64,000 bases of DNA from Azotosporobacter soli (GCF_030542965.1 NZ_JAUAOA010000004.1:1-64000), one strand, 5' to 3'. Shown: positions 36,170 to 45,076, counted from the stretch's first letter. Notes: generated by a model not told the origin, from the sequence alone. Numbers and translations: made by a program.

Positions 36170-37384
36170 GTGCGAATTTCATCCTTAAGCAACAATTGGT
36201 ATCTGTATCAGCAAAACAAGACGCAGGACGCGAGCGACAGCAGCGTGACGCAGCAAACCGATCAGACAAGTACGAGAAAACAGCAGCATGGTCTGAGCAG
36301 CGAAGAAGCGCAAGCCGTATTTAGCGGCATGATGAACCAAGGATTCATCGCGCCGCCAGCATCAAGCAGCAACGATGATACGACGCAAAGCATTATGAGC
36401 TTTTTGGAAAAAGTCAAGAACGGCACCGCGACAAGCGACGACATCAGCAATCTGCAAAGCGTATTAAATGGCAGCAGCACGACAACAACCAGCGATACCA
36501 CATCCGGTACGAGCAGTAGCCTAAGCATAGAAGACTTTTTCAAAAAAGTAAAAGACGGCACGGTGACCGACGAAGACCTTAGTACAATGCAGACACAACT
36601 AAATTCGATGCAAAGTCTTGCCGGTGCGGCGATGACGCCTCCGCCCGGACCGCCGCCTGGGCCGCCGCCCGGCGGAATGAAGGACAGCAGTACGCAAAGC
36701 AGCATCATCAGCTTTCTTGACAAGGTGAAAAACGGCACAGTGACCGCTGATGACCTGACCAGCCTACAGACTGTGCTTAACGCCAGCGACTCCGACAGTG
36801 CAAACGAGGCAAGTTCTTCGACAACGAATAGTGATGTACTGAGTTTGGAAGAGTTCTTAAAGAAGCTAAAAGAAGGCACGGTTACTGACGAGGATCTCAG
36901 CGCGCTGCAAACTATGCTGAACACGCAAAACGGAACAGCAGGAGCGGCCGGCATGCCGCCGCAGGGGCCGCCTCCGGGACCGCCGCCCGGCAACAAGGAC
37001 AGTGATGATACGACCGACAGCATCATCAGCTTCTTAGATAAGGTGAAAAACGGTACGGCGACGGCGGCCGATCTGACCAGTTTGCAAACGGTACTGAATG
37101 CCGGCAGTTCCGAAAGCACGGACTCGACCAGTTCTTCAACGACGAGCACCAGCAGTACGTTGAGTCTGGAAGAATTCTTGAAAAAGCTGAAAGCCGGAAC
37201 GGTGAGCGATGACGACCTCAGTGCGATGCAGACGGCGCTCAATTCGAGCGATTCCTCAAGCACGCAATTGTCCGCCGCGATGACGGAACAATTATTTAAA
37301 ATGGCGATGACGGCCTATGAAAACAATTCGTACACGCCGGACTGGCTCAGCTCTTCCAGTACAAAATCGATTTATTCGGTATAG
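36170..37384 (+). CDS. Repetitive protein with EF-hand-like repeats and proline-rich linkers
   Basis: 404 residues from a GTG with GGAGGG upstream. I do not recognise the family. Three pairs of about 26-residue repeats occur: type A (SFLDKVKNGTVTADDLTSLQ) and type B (EEFLKKLKEGTVTDEDLSAL). They are separated by Ser/Thr-rich linkers, two of which contain PPPGPPPGPPPG runs. Each repeat resembles an EF-hand loop (KxKNGTVTxxDL) in which the first Ca2+-binding acidic residues are replaced by Lys. There is no signal peptide. The start MRISSLS resembles that of the small protein at 47476. It follows a two-component system, though behind a terminator. Confidence 0.75.
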   Translation: MRISSLSNNWYLYQQNKTQDASDSSVTQQTDQTSTRKQQHGLSSEEAQAVFSGMMNQGFIAPPASSSNDDTTQSIMSFLEKVKNGTATSDDISNLQSVLNGSSTTTTSDTTSGTSSSLSIEDFFKKVKDGTVTDEDLSTMQTQLNSMQSLAGAAMTPPPGPPPGPPPGGMKDSSTQSSIISFLDKVKNGTVTADDLTSLQTVLNASDSDSANEASSSTTNSDVLSLEEFLKKLKEGTVTDEDLSALQTMLNTQNGTAGAAGMPPQGPPPGPPPGNKDSDDTTDSIISFLDKVKNGTATAADLTSLQTVLNAGSSESTDSTSSSTTSTSSTLSLEEFLKKLKAGTVSDDDLSAMQTALNSSDSSSTQLSAAMTEQLFKMAMTAYENNSYTPDWLSSSSTKSIYSV

Positions 37385-37419
37385 GCGGAGCACTGCCTCT
37401 TATTGAAAAGAAGAGCATA

Positions 37420-37473
37420 AAAAAGAGAAGTTCTCCTAATTGGATTTCATCGATTAGGAGAACTTCTCTTTTA
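37420..37473 (+). terminator. Very strong terminator after the repeat protein
   Basis: AAAAGAGAAGTTCTCCTAAT and its exact complement form a 20-base perfect stem, followed by TTATT. Confidence 0.85.
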
Positions 37474-37658
37474 TTCGTATGGATGCGAAAGTCGCTTTGG
37501 TAAACTAAATTGGATAGTAATGCAGTGCATGAATAAAATCAGCTCTTTTTGCGAAAGTGGTTTCAGACTCAGTTAAATCAACCTAAATAAGAAAAAACAA
37601 ATGAAGCAGAAAAATCTATTTTGCGAGGTTCGTTTTTGCGAAAAAAGCTGCGACGAAT

Positions 37659-37688
37659 TTGCTCTCTTTGTCCACTGCGTGCTACAAT
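37659..37688 (+). promoter_or_regulatory. Promoter of the phosphohexomutase gene
   Basis: TTGCTC and TACAAT are spaced by 18 bases, about 35 bases before the start codon. Confidence 0.5.
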
Positions 37689-37720
37689 AAGCAAAGCAAA
37701 AAAACAGAGGCGGGGATGCA

Positions 37721-39073
37721 ATGAAGGGCGTATTTAAGGCGTGTGATATTCGCGGCGTGGCCGGAGAAGAACTGACGGCAGAGCTGGCGTACCGGATTGG
37801 ACGGGCGATCGGCGTGAAACTGGCCGGACGTAAAGTGGTAGTGGGCGGCGATATCCGTTTATCCACTCCCTGGCTGAAGGCGGAACTGATCAAGGCACTG
37901 CTCGAATCGGGCTGCCAGGTGACGGATGTCGGGATACTCGCGACGCCGGTTTTCTACTATGCGCTGAGAAAGACCGGCGCGGACGGCGGCGTGATGGTCA
38001 CCGCATCGCACAATCCGGGAAAATATAATGGTTTTAAAATGGTCTTTGGCAATATGCCTGTTAGCGAAGAAGACGTGGCCGAGATCGGCCGCCTGGTCGA
38101 AGAAAATGCGCGCGTCGATGGAACGGGGACACTAACGGAACTGGCGCTGATCGAAGACTATCTGCGTGATACGTCCGCACTGGCGGCTGACGGCAAAGGG
38201 ATGAAGGTCGTCGTCGATGCCGGAAACGGCGCAACGGCGCTGATCGCGCCGAAACTTTTTCGCGCGGCGGGTTATGAAGTGGTCGAACTGTATTGTGAGC
38301 CGGACGGACATTTTCCCAATCGTCCGCCCAATCCGGCGCTGGCCGAGAATCTGGCCGATCTGGGACGTGCAGTGCGGCAAAGCGGTGCGCAGCTCGGCGT
38401 CGCGTTCGACGGCGACGGCGACCGCGTCGGCTTTGTCGATGAAAACGGACGCCCGATCGACAATGACGACATCATCGTGCTCTTGGCGCGCGCCTTTTTG
38501 GAACACGAACCCGGCACGATCATTTATGATGCGAAATGTTCGATGGTCGCCGCCGAGGAAATCGTCAAAGCGGGCGGCAAGGCGGTGATGGCGCGGGCGG
38601 GGCATACGTTCAGCAAGGCGGCCTTCCTGCGCGAGCGCGCGCTGTTCGCCGGAGAGATCAGCGGACATTTCTTCTTTCGCGAACTCAATTATGACGACGG
38701 TATGTATGCCGGACTCCAGATCTGCCAGTTCGTAGCCGAGCACGGCTCTCTGGCCGAATTGGTCGATGCGATTCCGAACTATCTCTTGACGCCGGACATT
38801 CGGGTGAAATACGTTAAACCGGATAAAGAAGAAGTGCTCGAACAAATTGCGCTGGCGCTCGCCGCGTACCAACCGAACCGGATCGACGGCGTGCGCATCG
38901 ATTTTGCCGACGGCTGGGGCATGATCCGCGCGTCGGTCACCGAGCCGCTCTTCACGCTGCGCTTTGAAGCAAAAACGCGCCAGCGGCTCGACGAAATCAT
39001 CGAGCTTTTGCTGGCGGCGTTGCCGGATAAAATAAGAGCGGCAGTGCTTAACGCTTTACCGCCGCTGAATTGA
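37721..39073 (+). CDS. Phosphomannomutase/phosphoglucomutase
   Basis: 450-residue alpha-D-phosphohexomutase that interconverts hexose 1- and 6-phosphates for sugar-nucleotide synthesis. Catalytic serine in VTASHNPGKYNGFK, metal loop in FDGDGDRVGFVDENG, sugar-binding loop GEISGHFFFRE, and the C-terminal phosphate loop near RASVTEPLFTLRFEA. Length and order fit the AlgC/ManB group. AGAGGCGGGG lies before the ATG. Its 3' end overlaps the 3' end of the convergent kinase gene by 26 bases. Confidence 0.94.
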   Translation: MKGVFKACDIRGVAGEELTAELAYRIGRAIGVKLAGRKVVVGGDIRLSTPWLKAELIKALLESGCQVTDVGILATPVFYYALRKTGADGGVMVTASHNPGKYNGFKMVFGNMPVSEEDVAEIGRLVEENARVDGTGTLTELALIEDYLRDTSALAADGKGMKVVVDAGNGATALIAPKLFRAAGYEVVELYCEPDGHFPNRPPNPALAENLADLGRAVRQSGAQLGVAFDGDGDRVGFVDENGRPIDNDDIIVLLARAFLEHEPGTIIYDAKCSMVAAEEIVKAGGKAVMARAGHTFSKAAFLRERALFAGEISGHFFFRELNYDDGMYAGLQICQFVAEHGSLAELVDAIPNYLLTPDIRVKYVKPDKEEVLEQIALALAAYQPNRIDGVRIDFADGWGMIRASVTEPLFTLRFEAKTRQRLDEIIELLLAALPDKIRAAVLNALPPLN

Positions 39074-40658
39074 AACGGATATAAAAAGTGGTTCCCTTGG
39101 GACTCGTATCGATTTTTAACCGGGCCTTGTGCTTTGCGGCGATGTTGTAACAGACCGCGAGGCCGAGGCCTGTTCCTTTGTCCTTGGTCGTGAAGAATGG
39201 CGTGCCCAGTTTTTCGATCATCGAAGAGGGAATGCCGCAGCCCTGGTCGCGGATCGATAGGACGATCTCTTCGCCCTCCAGTTTTGTACCAAGCGTCAAC
39301 GTGCCCTGCGGCGTCATCGCTTCCAGGCCGTTGCGCGCCAGATTCAAAATCAGCTGACGGATCTCCTGGCTGTGCATGACCATGTCAGGCAGCTCGGGAT
39401 CAAGATCCAATTCCAGGAACTTGTTTTGCATGATCGCGTCCGACTGAATCAGCGGCGTCAAAACCGTGACGATCTGATTCAGGTTCTGCTCTTCAAGCGG
39501 AGCGCTCTTGCCGCGCGCAAGCGAAAGGAATTCGCTGATGATCGTATTGGCGCGATCCAGTTCATCGACCATCAGATCGAAATAGTCGCGGTAGGGCTGG
39601 CACTCATCCTTGCTGCTTAAAAGCTGCAAAAAACCGCGTACCGTCGTCATCGGATTGCGCACCTCATGCCCGATGCTGGCCGCCAGTTCGCCGACCAGAT
39701 TCAGCTGCGCCAGACGGGCCAACTCGTGTTTCAGTTTGACGGTGTCGCTAACGTCGCGGATGACGATCAGCACTTCGTTTTCCGCCGTCGGTACGACGCG
39801 CGCCTCAAAGTGATAATCCTGATCACCGCGCGTCATGTCATACTCGAGTTCCTGCGGCTTTTCCGTCGCCAGTGCGGTTAAGAGACTGCCCATCAGCAGG
39901 CGGGTGGTCTGCTCCGGCAGCAGATTGGCGATGTTCTGTCCGACGACGATCGCCGGTGCGAGACCCTGCAGACGGGCGGTCGGGCAATGATAATAAAGGA
40001 CGCTGCCGGCCGCATCGAGACGAAAGACGAGATCGGGCATGAAGTTGACGACCTGCTGATGCAGTTCAGAGAGCGCCTCGAACTCCTGGTTGCGGCGGCG
40101 CAGATTGGCGCGGCTTTGCTGCAGCGATTCTTCGGCCTGCTTGCGATCCGTGATGTCGACAATGCCCGAGACCATATAAGTCTGACCATTCATTTCGATC
40201 AGTTCGGCAGAAATCAGACCGGTCTTAATGATGCCGTTGCGCGTACGAAAATTGACCTCGATATTGTGCAGCTGACGATGCAGCGCCAATTGACGGAAAA
40301 AAGCTTCCCGATACTCCTGCCGTTCCCAGAAACGAATGTCATGCGAAGTCCTGCCCATGACGTCGTCGCGCGAATAGCCGAACATATTGGTGAAGCTGTT
40401 GTTGACCGATATGAAATACGGATCGGGAAAAGACGTCAAAGTAATGGCGATCGGAATGCTGTTGAAAATCGTGGCAAAATAGCCGTCGGACATCGGCAAG
40501 GCGGCTTGGGCATGGAATAATTGGTTGTGGCGCAGGCCTGGCATCAGGCACTGCGGCTGGTATTCCGGCGGCTGGACCGTTTCCAGTTCGGCGATGCGTC
40601 GGTGCAAAGAATTCAGTTCATATAATAATTCTTCCCGCGACAGGTCTTGCAAATCCAT
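39048..40658 (-). CDS. PAS-domain sensor histidine kinase (sporulation-kinase type)
   Basis: 536 residues from the ATG at 40658 (GAGAGGATTTAGGT upstream); soluble, with no transmembrane helix. Two PAS-type domains (about 70-185 and 200-310) precede a HisKA domain with the variant HEVRNPMTTVRGFLQLL, which is typical of KinA/KinE-like kinases. An ATPase domain follows (NLARNGLEAM, DQGCGIP, TTKDKGTGLGL). Kinases of this class often feed the Spo0 phosphorelay; that assignment is inference. The C-terminal coding end overlaps the convergent mutase gene. Confidence 0.9.
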   Translation of the reverse strand: MDLQDLSREELLYELNSLHRRIAELETVQPPEYQPQCLMPGLRHNQLFHAQAALPMSDGYFATIFNSIPIAITLTSFPDPYFISVNNSFTNMFGYSRDDVMGRTSHDIRFWERQEYREAFFRQLALHRQLHNIEVNFRTRNGIIKTGLISAELIEMNGQTYMVSGIVDITDRKQAEESLQQSRANLRRRNQEFEALSELHQQVVNFMPDLVFRLDAAGSVLYYHCPTARLQGLAPAIVVGQNIANLLPEQTTRLLMGSLLTALATEKPQELEYDMTRGDQDYHFEARVVPTAENEVLIVIRDVSDTVKLKHELARLAQLNLVGELAASIGHEVRNPMTTVRGFLQLLSSKDECQPYRDYFDLMVDELDRANTIISEFLSLARGKSAPLEEQNLNQIVTVLTPLIQSDAIMQNKFLELDLDPELPDMVMHSQEIRQLILNLARNGLEAMTPQGTLTLGTKLEGEEIVLSIRDQGCGIPSSMIEKLGTPFFTTKDKGTGLGLAVCYNIAAKHKARLKIDTSPKGTTFYIRFNSAAVKR

Positions 40659-40994
40659 ACCTAAATCCTCTCTTTGCAAACAGTCTGAAATTCCTCCCGA
40701 ACGACTATTCGACAAATGCTATAAAACAATTATACAGGAATTAGGCGATAAAGGGAAGTAATTTCGGGAAACGTGTCGATTTTTGACTGGAAAATCTTTG
40801 CAAACTGTTAAACAGAAAAAGTTTTTAAAAGACAAACGTCCAAAAGCCACGCAAAAGAGTGAGCGGGCGTTTCAGAGGGGTGCTGCAACGATAAAGAGGC
40901 GAGGATTCATGTTTTTGCTGCTCGCAACGGCTTCAATGCAGCTGCAACGCAAAAAAAGAAGGTCGCAGCATAGAAGGGAATCCTAACTGGCGGC

Positions 40995-41023
40995 TTGGCG
41001 AGCGCGCCGTTTTCTACTATAAT
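40995..41023 (+). promoter_or_regulatory. Promoter of walJ
   Basis: TTGGCG and TATAAT with a 17-base spacer, about 40 bases before the walJ start codon. Confidence 0.65.
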
Positions 41024-41062
41024 ACAGGCAGGGCCTTGTGCCTCACGGAAAAGGAGAAAAGT

Positions 41063-41839
41063 ATGCAAGTACACGTCTTAGCCAGTGGCAGTACTGGAAA
41101 CTGCATCGTATTGGATTTTGCACACACCCGTTTGCTGGTCGACGCGGGGATCAGCACGCGGCGCATAAAAAATGGCCTGGCCGAGATCGGCTTGCAGCCG
41201 GAAGAACTCGACGGCGTGTTTCTTACGCATGAGCATCGCGACCATGTCAACGGTCTGGCGACATTGACGAAGAAATACCGCTTGCCGGTTTATGCGACGG
41301 CGGCTACCTGGCAGAATATGTTCTGCCGTGCGGCCATTCCTGACGAATGCTGCCGCATACTGAGCGAGAACGTCGGCATCGGCGCAGTCAATGTGCGCCC
41401 CTTTGCGATTTCGCATGACGCCGCCGCACCGGTCGGCTATTCGTTTTATACCAAAGAACTCAAATGCACGGTTGCGACCGACCTTGGTTTTGTTACCGAC
41501 GGCGTGCGCGAAGCGCTCGACTACAGCGATATTTTAGTACTCGAATCCAACCACGATGTCGAAATGCTGCAACAGGGAAGTTATCCGTGGCATTTGAAAC
41601 GCCGCATCCTGAGCAACCGCGGCCATCTTTCGAACGTCGACGCCGGTTGGGCGATCGCCCGTATGGCGAAAAAGGACAAGCTGCAGGTCTTGCTGGCGCA
41701 TCTTAGTCAGGAAAACAACTGTCAGGAACTGGCCGAACGGACCGTGGCCAACATCGTGAGCGAGCAGGGCTTTTGCCTGGAAAATCAAATCAAGCTTCAT
41801 ATGACGCAACCCGATCAGCGGGTCAGCATCGCATTATAA
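41063..41839 (+). CDS. walJ: MBL-fold metallohydrolase WalJ (YycJ)
   Basis: 258 residues from the ATG at 41063, with AAAAGGAG eight bases upstream. Metallo-beta-lactamase fold with LASGSTGNCIVLD at the start and the metal motif FLTHEHRDHVNGL. SHDAAAPVGY and ESNHDVEML blocks follow. In Firmicutes this enzyme accompanies the WalKR wall-stress system and has been linked to cell division and DNA metabolism; here WalKR is absent, but an HtrA protease follows, as in many wal clusters. Confidence 0.92.
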   Translation: MQVHVLASGSTGNCIVLDFAHTRLLVDAGISTRRIKNGLAEIGLQPEELDGVFLTHEHRDHVNGLATLTKKYRLPVYATAATWQNMFCRAAIPDECCRILSENVGIGAVNVRPFAISHDAAAPVGYSFYTKELKCTVATDLGFVTDGVREALDYSDILVLESNHDVEMLQQGSYPWHLKRRILSNRGHLSNVDAGWAIARMAKKDKLQVLLAHLSQENNCQELAERTVANIVSEQGFCLENQIKLHMTQPDQRVSIAL

Positions 41840-41871
41840 AAGAAGAGACAGGACAGCAGGGAGGAATGAAA

Positions 41872-42987
41872 ATGAGAGAGGGATATCGAAAATGGGCGCC
41901 GTATTTTCTTGTGGCGGTCTTAGGGGCCTGCATCGGCGGCGGACTCGTCCTGGGTTACGGCGGATCTATGCTTGGCAAAGATAAAACGCGTCCGGCGGGC
42001 GACAAGATCACCTTGTCGCAGGGCAAGGCGACTGCGCAGCTGTCGGAAGCGCGCAACACGCCGCTCGTGCGTGCGGCGCAGGCGGTCGGCCCGGCAGTCG
42101 TCGGCATCACGAACAAAGCCTATGCGCGCGACTATTTCAACCGCAAGGTACTGGTCGATAAAGGCGTCGGCTCGGGCGTCATCTTCGACGCCAAGGGCTA
42201 CATCGCGACGAACAACCATGTCGTTGAAGGTGCGCAGGAACTGTCGGTATCGCTCTCGGACGGTCGCGTCGTTACCGGACGCGTCGTCGGAACCGATCCG
42301 GTGACCGATCTGGCAGTCGTTAAAGTTGACGAAAGCAATCTTCCGGTTGCTGTGCTTGGCGATTCGGACAGCCTGATGGTCGGCGAACCTGCGATGGCGA
42401 TCGGCAATCCGCTTGGTCTTGAATTCAAAGGTAGCGTAACGGTCGGCGTCATTAGCGCGTTGAACCGCTCGATCGAGATCGGCGAGCGCAAGTTCAAACT
42501 GATCCAGACTGATGCGGCGATTAATCCCGGCAATTCCGGCGGCGCACTGGTCAACGCCGATGGAGTGCTGATCGGCATCAACAGTGCGAAGATCTCAGCC
42601 GAGGGCGTCGAAGGCATTGGCCTTGCGATTCCGATCAACAGCGCGCGTCCGATTCTCGAATCGCTGATTGAAAAAGGCCGCGTCGTGCGCGCTTACATCG
42701 GAATCGGCATTCTTGATAAGGCCAGCGCAGCAAACTACGGTTACCGCCTCGATCTCGAACAGGGCGTCTATGTCGCTCGCGTACAACAAAACGGCCCGGC
42801 CGGACGCGCAGGCATCCGTGAAGGCGACATCATCCTCAAGATCGGCGGAGCCGACGTCAACAGCGTCGCCGATCTGCGCTCCGCGGTCGATGCGCAAACG
42901 GTCGGCGGCAAAGTCGATGTTGTGATCCAGCGCAAGAACAAACAGATGACGACGAGTGTGCAGCTTGAAGAAATGCCCCAACAATAA
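41872..42987 (+). CDS. HtrA/DegP-type serine protease, membrane-anchored
   Basis: 371 residues from the ATG at 41872 (GGGAGG seven bases upstream). N-terminal transmembrane anchor (about 10-32, FLVAVLGACIGGGLVLG), trypsin-like domain with His116 (NNHVVEG), Asp146 (TDLAVVKV) and Ser222 (NPGNSGGAL), then one PDZ domain (about 270-365, GVYVARVQQNGPAGRAGIREGD). It degrades or refolds damaged envelope proteins outside the membrane. It is 32 bases after walJ, an arrangement common in Firmicutes. Confidence 0.94.
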   Translation: MREGYRKWAPYFLVAVLGACIGGGLVLGYGGSMLGKDKTRPAGDKITLSQGKATAQLSEARNTPLVRAAQAVGPAVVGITNKAYARDYFNRKVLVDKGVGSGVIFDAKGYIATNNHVVEGAQELSVSLSDGRVVTGRVVGTDPVTDLAVVKVDESNLPVAVLGDSDSLMVGEPAMAIGNPLGLEFKGSVTVGVISALNRSIEIGERKFKLIQTDAAINPGNSGGALVNADGVLIGINSAKISAEGVEGIGLAIPINSARPILESLIEKGRVVRAYIGIGILDKASAANYGYRLDLEQGVYVARVQQNGPAGRAGIREGDIILKIGGADVNSVADLRSAVDAQTVGGKVDVVIQRKNKQMTTSVQLEEMPQQ

Positions 42988-42994
42988 TGAAGGC

Positions 42995-43116
42995 GGGCGA
43001 AGGATAAGCGGCGTCTGGCGTTGTTGCCGCGGAAGTTCGAATCCTCAACGTACCATCGCGTACGCCTGTGGTTCGAACTCCCGCGTCGCCTAGCCACACT
43101 TGCTTCTCCTTCGCCC
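42995..43116. repeat. 122-base inverted-repeat element with tRNA T-arm-like arms
   Basis: The outer arms GGGCGAAGGATAAGC (42995-43009) and GCTTCTCCTTCGCCC (43102-43116) pair with one mismatch. Inner segments around CGCGGAAGTTCGAATCC and GGTTCGAACTCCCGCG also pair, giving one long imperfect hairpin. Both inner arms contain the GTTCGAA sequence of tRNA T-arms. No complete cloverleaf can be drawn, so it is not called a tRNA. No T-run follows it. Confidence 0.65.
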
Positions 43117-43220
43117 TTAATTTGCTGGAAACATGTTTCAGGCCTTTCTTTTTATCTTCGAAACTTCGTGTTGAACACTCTATCAGGTTAAGAAATCAAT
43201 TTTTAGTAAGGGGAACAACG

Positions 43221-43700
43221 ATGAGAATTACCATCCTTGCCGTCGGCAAGATTAAGGAAAAGTATTTGAGCGCAGGGATCGCCGAATTCGTGAAGCGCTT
43301 GACGCCGTTTTGCAAGCTGAGCATCGTCGAACTCGACGAAGAACGGATGCCGGACAATCCGTCGGCGGCGGAAAAAGTGCAGGCGCTGACGAAAGAAGGC
43401 GAGCGCGTCTTGAAACAGGTCAAGGACGGCACGCGCCTGATCGTGCTCGACGTCGCCGGTAAGCTGATTTCGTCCGAAGAACTGTCGGCCAACTTCGACC
43501 GCTTGGCCGTGAGTGGTCAAAGCGACCTCACCTTCGTGATCGGCGGCGCGTTCGGACTTTCGCCCGATCTCGTCAAAGCCGCCGACGAACGCATTTCATT
43601 TTCGAAGATGACGTTTACGCACCAAATGATCCGGTTACTGCTGGTGGAGCAGATTTATCGGGCGTTTAAGATTAGTCGGGGAGAAAAGTATCACTGGTAA
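43221..43700 (+). CDS. rlmH: 23S rRNA pseudouridine(1915) N3-methyltransferase RlmH
   Basis: 159 residues, exactly the family length, from the ATG at 43221 with AAGGGG upstream. SPOUT-class methyltransferase acting on pseudouridine 1915 of the assembled ribosome. Visible are MRITILAVGKIKEKYL at the start, the SAM-binding FVIGGAFGLSPDL, and the C-terminal MTFTHQMIRLLLVEQIYRAF with KYHW at the end. A diverged copy of its last 110 bases lies at 50289-50397. Confidence 0.97.
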   Translation: MRITILAVGKIKEKYLSAGIAEFVKRLTPFCKLSIVELDEERMPDNPSAAEKVQALTKEGERVLKQVKDGTRLIVLDVAGKLISSEELSANFDRLAVSGQSDLTFVIGGAFGLSPDLVKAADERISFSKMTFTHQMIRLLLVEQIYRAFKISRGEKYHW

Positions 43701-43708
43701 CAAAAAAG

Positions 43709-43743
43709 CGAGCAACATTTCGTGAGATGTTGCTCGTTTTTTT
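43709..43743 (+). terminator. Terminator of rlmH
   Basis: CGAGCAACAT and ATGTTGCTCG around an eight-base loop, followed by seven T. Confidence 0.85.
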
Positions 43744-43759
43744 ATTGCCAGAATGAAAG

Positions 43760-44212
43760 TAGTATTTTGAACATGGTCAGCTTTGGCAAATCAAATTTGA
43801 GTGTGATGTAGCAGTTGCTCAGTTGTGCACTTTTCGCCGTCGCAATTTTTTCGTCGATTGCTGTTGCCATCCATGGCGCGCTCGACACTAGGCGCATCCA
43901 GCGCCGTCGCAAGCGGATGGGGGCGCAGCGGTGGATGGAATGCCCGCAGAAGAAGGCGTCCATGGTCAAACGCTATGCCATCCATGGCGCGTTTGACACT
44001 AGAAACATCCGGTTTCGTCGCCAGCCTGCGGCGTGTGACGTCCTGTCACACGTTCCATCCTCCTTGTCTGTGGCTCCCTGTCTGCTCGTCCTCGCGCCGA
44101 AACGTTTTGAAAAAAACGCGACGCGGGGATGGTGGGGAACGGGGACGTTGTTTTTAAGTCAATTTATTAAACAATGCAAGCCTGACCCTGGGACCATCCA
44201 ATGGTAGACGAT
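43760..44212 (+). repeat. Structured dispersed repeat, copy A
   Basis: Noncoding-looking segment similar to copy B (50455-51000) and, in parts, to C (48714-48790) and D (56660-56890, inverted). It holds two related units starting GCCATCCATGGCGCG. Each continues GACACTA plus a hairpin plus GTCGC: the first hairpin is GGCGC-ATCCA-GCGCC and the second GAAAC-ATCCG-GTTTC, so the stem bases differ but still pair. Further on are GTGTGAC-GTCCT-GTCACAC, CGTTTT-GAA-AAAACG, a GC-rich GGGGATGGTGGGGAACGGGG end, and the tag AATGCAAGCCTGACC (44173-44187). Confidence 0.7.
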
Positions 44213-44440
44213 TAGATTCCCCAAATAATCAAAGATATAATTCATATCGAGCCTCCTTTGTTAGGTGTTATTGCTAAAATGATTCGCGTATGCTTTGCTT
44301 TGCAGCCTTTCTCAAGTTTTCTTCCATTGGCAGCCGAGACACCGAAAACTCGTTGTCTCGGCTGGCCCTTGTGAAATAACCCTTCTTTGCGTAGGTGCTA
44401 TAAGACTCTTATCAGAGTCTCGTATGGGGTGAGTGTTCCG
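44213..44440. other. Intergenic segment without a recognisable gene
   Basis: Together with copy A this makes 740 bases without a supported gene. The only structure seen is AGACTCTTATCAGAGTCT near 44405, a hairpin beyond the DUF2703 stop codon without a strong T-run. Confidence 0.4.
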
Positions 44441-44866
44441 TTATTGGCAGCCGCAGCCAGGAGAACATACAGGCGTCTTTTGCTCATCCACTAAACCTAA
44501 TGTCTTGTGTGCCGCCTGACGGATAGCTTTTGCCGGAATATCTTCATACTCCTCGCCTTCAAACATTATAGTTCGACAATAGGTATCGGTTCCCAGCAAA
44601 TCAGTACAGGAACCACAGTAGTTTTTTGACACTTTGATATTTAGGATATCTTCGATGGGAACTCCATTAAAGAAGAGCGTATTTGATTGAGGAACTTGAG
44701 TATCATTAAGTTTGGTCTCGAACCATTCGACTTGAATCCCTTGTTGCTGTAATGCTCTGTTCAATCTTTTTACTTCCTGATTAAGATTCTCACCCGTATC
44801 ATAACAACGATTGCAGGTTTCCCCTGACACATCAAGGTGTCTCCATTCAATTTTTAGTGTTTTCAT
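44441..44866 (-). CDS. DUF2703 protein (Cys-rich)
   Basis: 141 residues starting at the ATG at 44866, which has GGAGGG seven bases upstream; two earlier ATGs are in frame. DUF2703 proteins begin with LKIEWRHLDVSGETCNRC, seen here, and contain Cys pairs (CNRC, CGSC) plus a CSPGCGC tail. The role is unknown; the cysteines suggest metal binding or redox activity. It lies behind sigZ on the same strand, an arrangement that suggests SigZ may control it. Confidence 0.85.
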   Translation of the reverse strand: MKTLKIEWRHLDVSGETCNRCYDTGENLNQEVKRLNRALQQQGIQVEWFETKLNDTQVPQSNTLFFNGVPIEDILNIKVSKNYCGSCTDLLGTDTYCRTIMFEGEEYEDIPAKAIRQAAHKTLGLVDEQKTPVCSPGCGCQ

Positions 44867-45076
44867 TTTCATACCCTCCATAAGTTTTTATGTGAAATCA
44901 AAATACTCTTTTTTGGGGGGCTTGCTGTCCGTTTAACAGTAGCCTCATACTAACCATAAAGCCAGTTCTTTTCATTAAAACCTCCTGAAGTATTTTGACT
45001 TCTACTAATTAAGACGAACGGGAAGGCGATTTGGTCGCAAAAAAAATCTACAACATTTCGTTGTAGATTACTCACT

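Noticed and set aside
36262-37263. 333-codon open frame opposite the repeat protein
   Set aside because: The repeats of the plus-strand gene create an open antisense frame; the plus-strand start has a good ribosome binding site and this one does not.
40783-40986. 67-codon open frame upstream of walJ
   Set aside because: Very basic low-complexity sequence, no ribosome binding site, no recognisable domain.
42995-43116. Possible tRNA gene
   Set aside because: Only T-arm-like strings are present; no acceptor stem, anticodon arm and D-arm fit together in a cloverleaf.
43742-43985. Minus-strand peptides in copy A resembling one in copy B (50491-50742)
   Set aside because: They share a stretch such as ATALDAPSVERAMDGNS, but differences between copies are indels out of frame and the DNA is better explained by paired hairpins.
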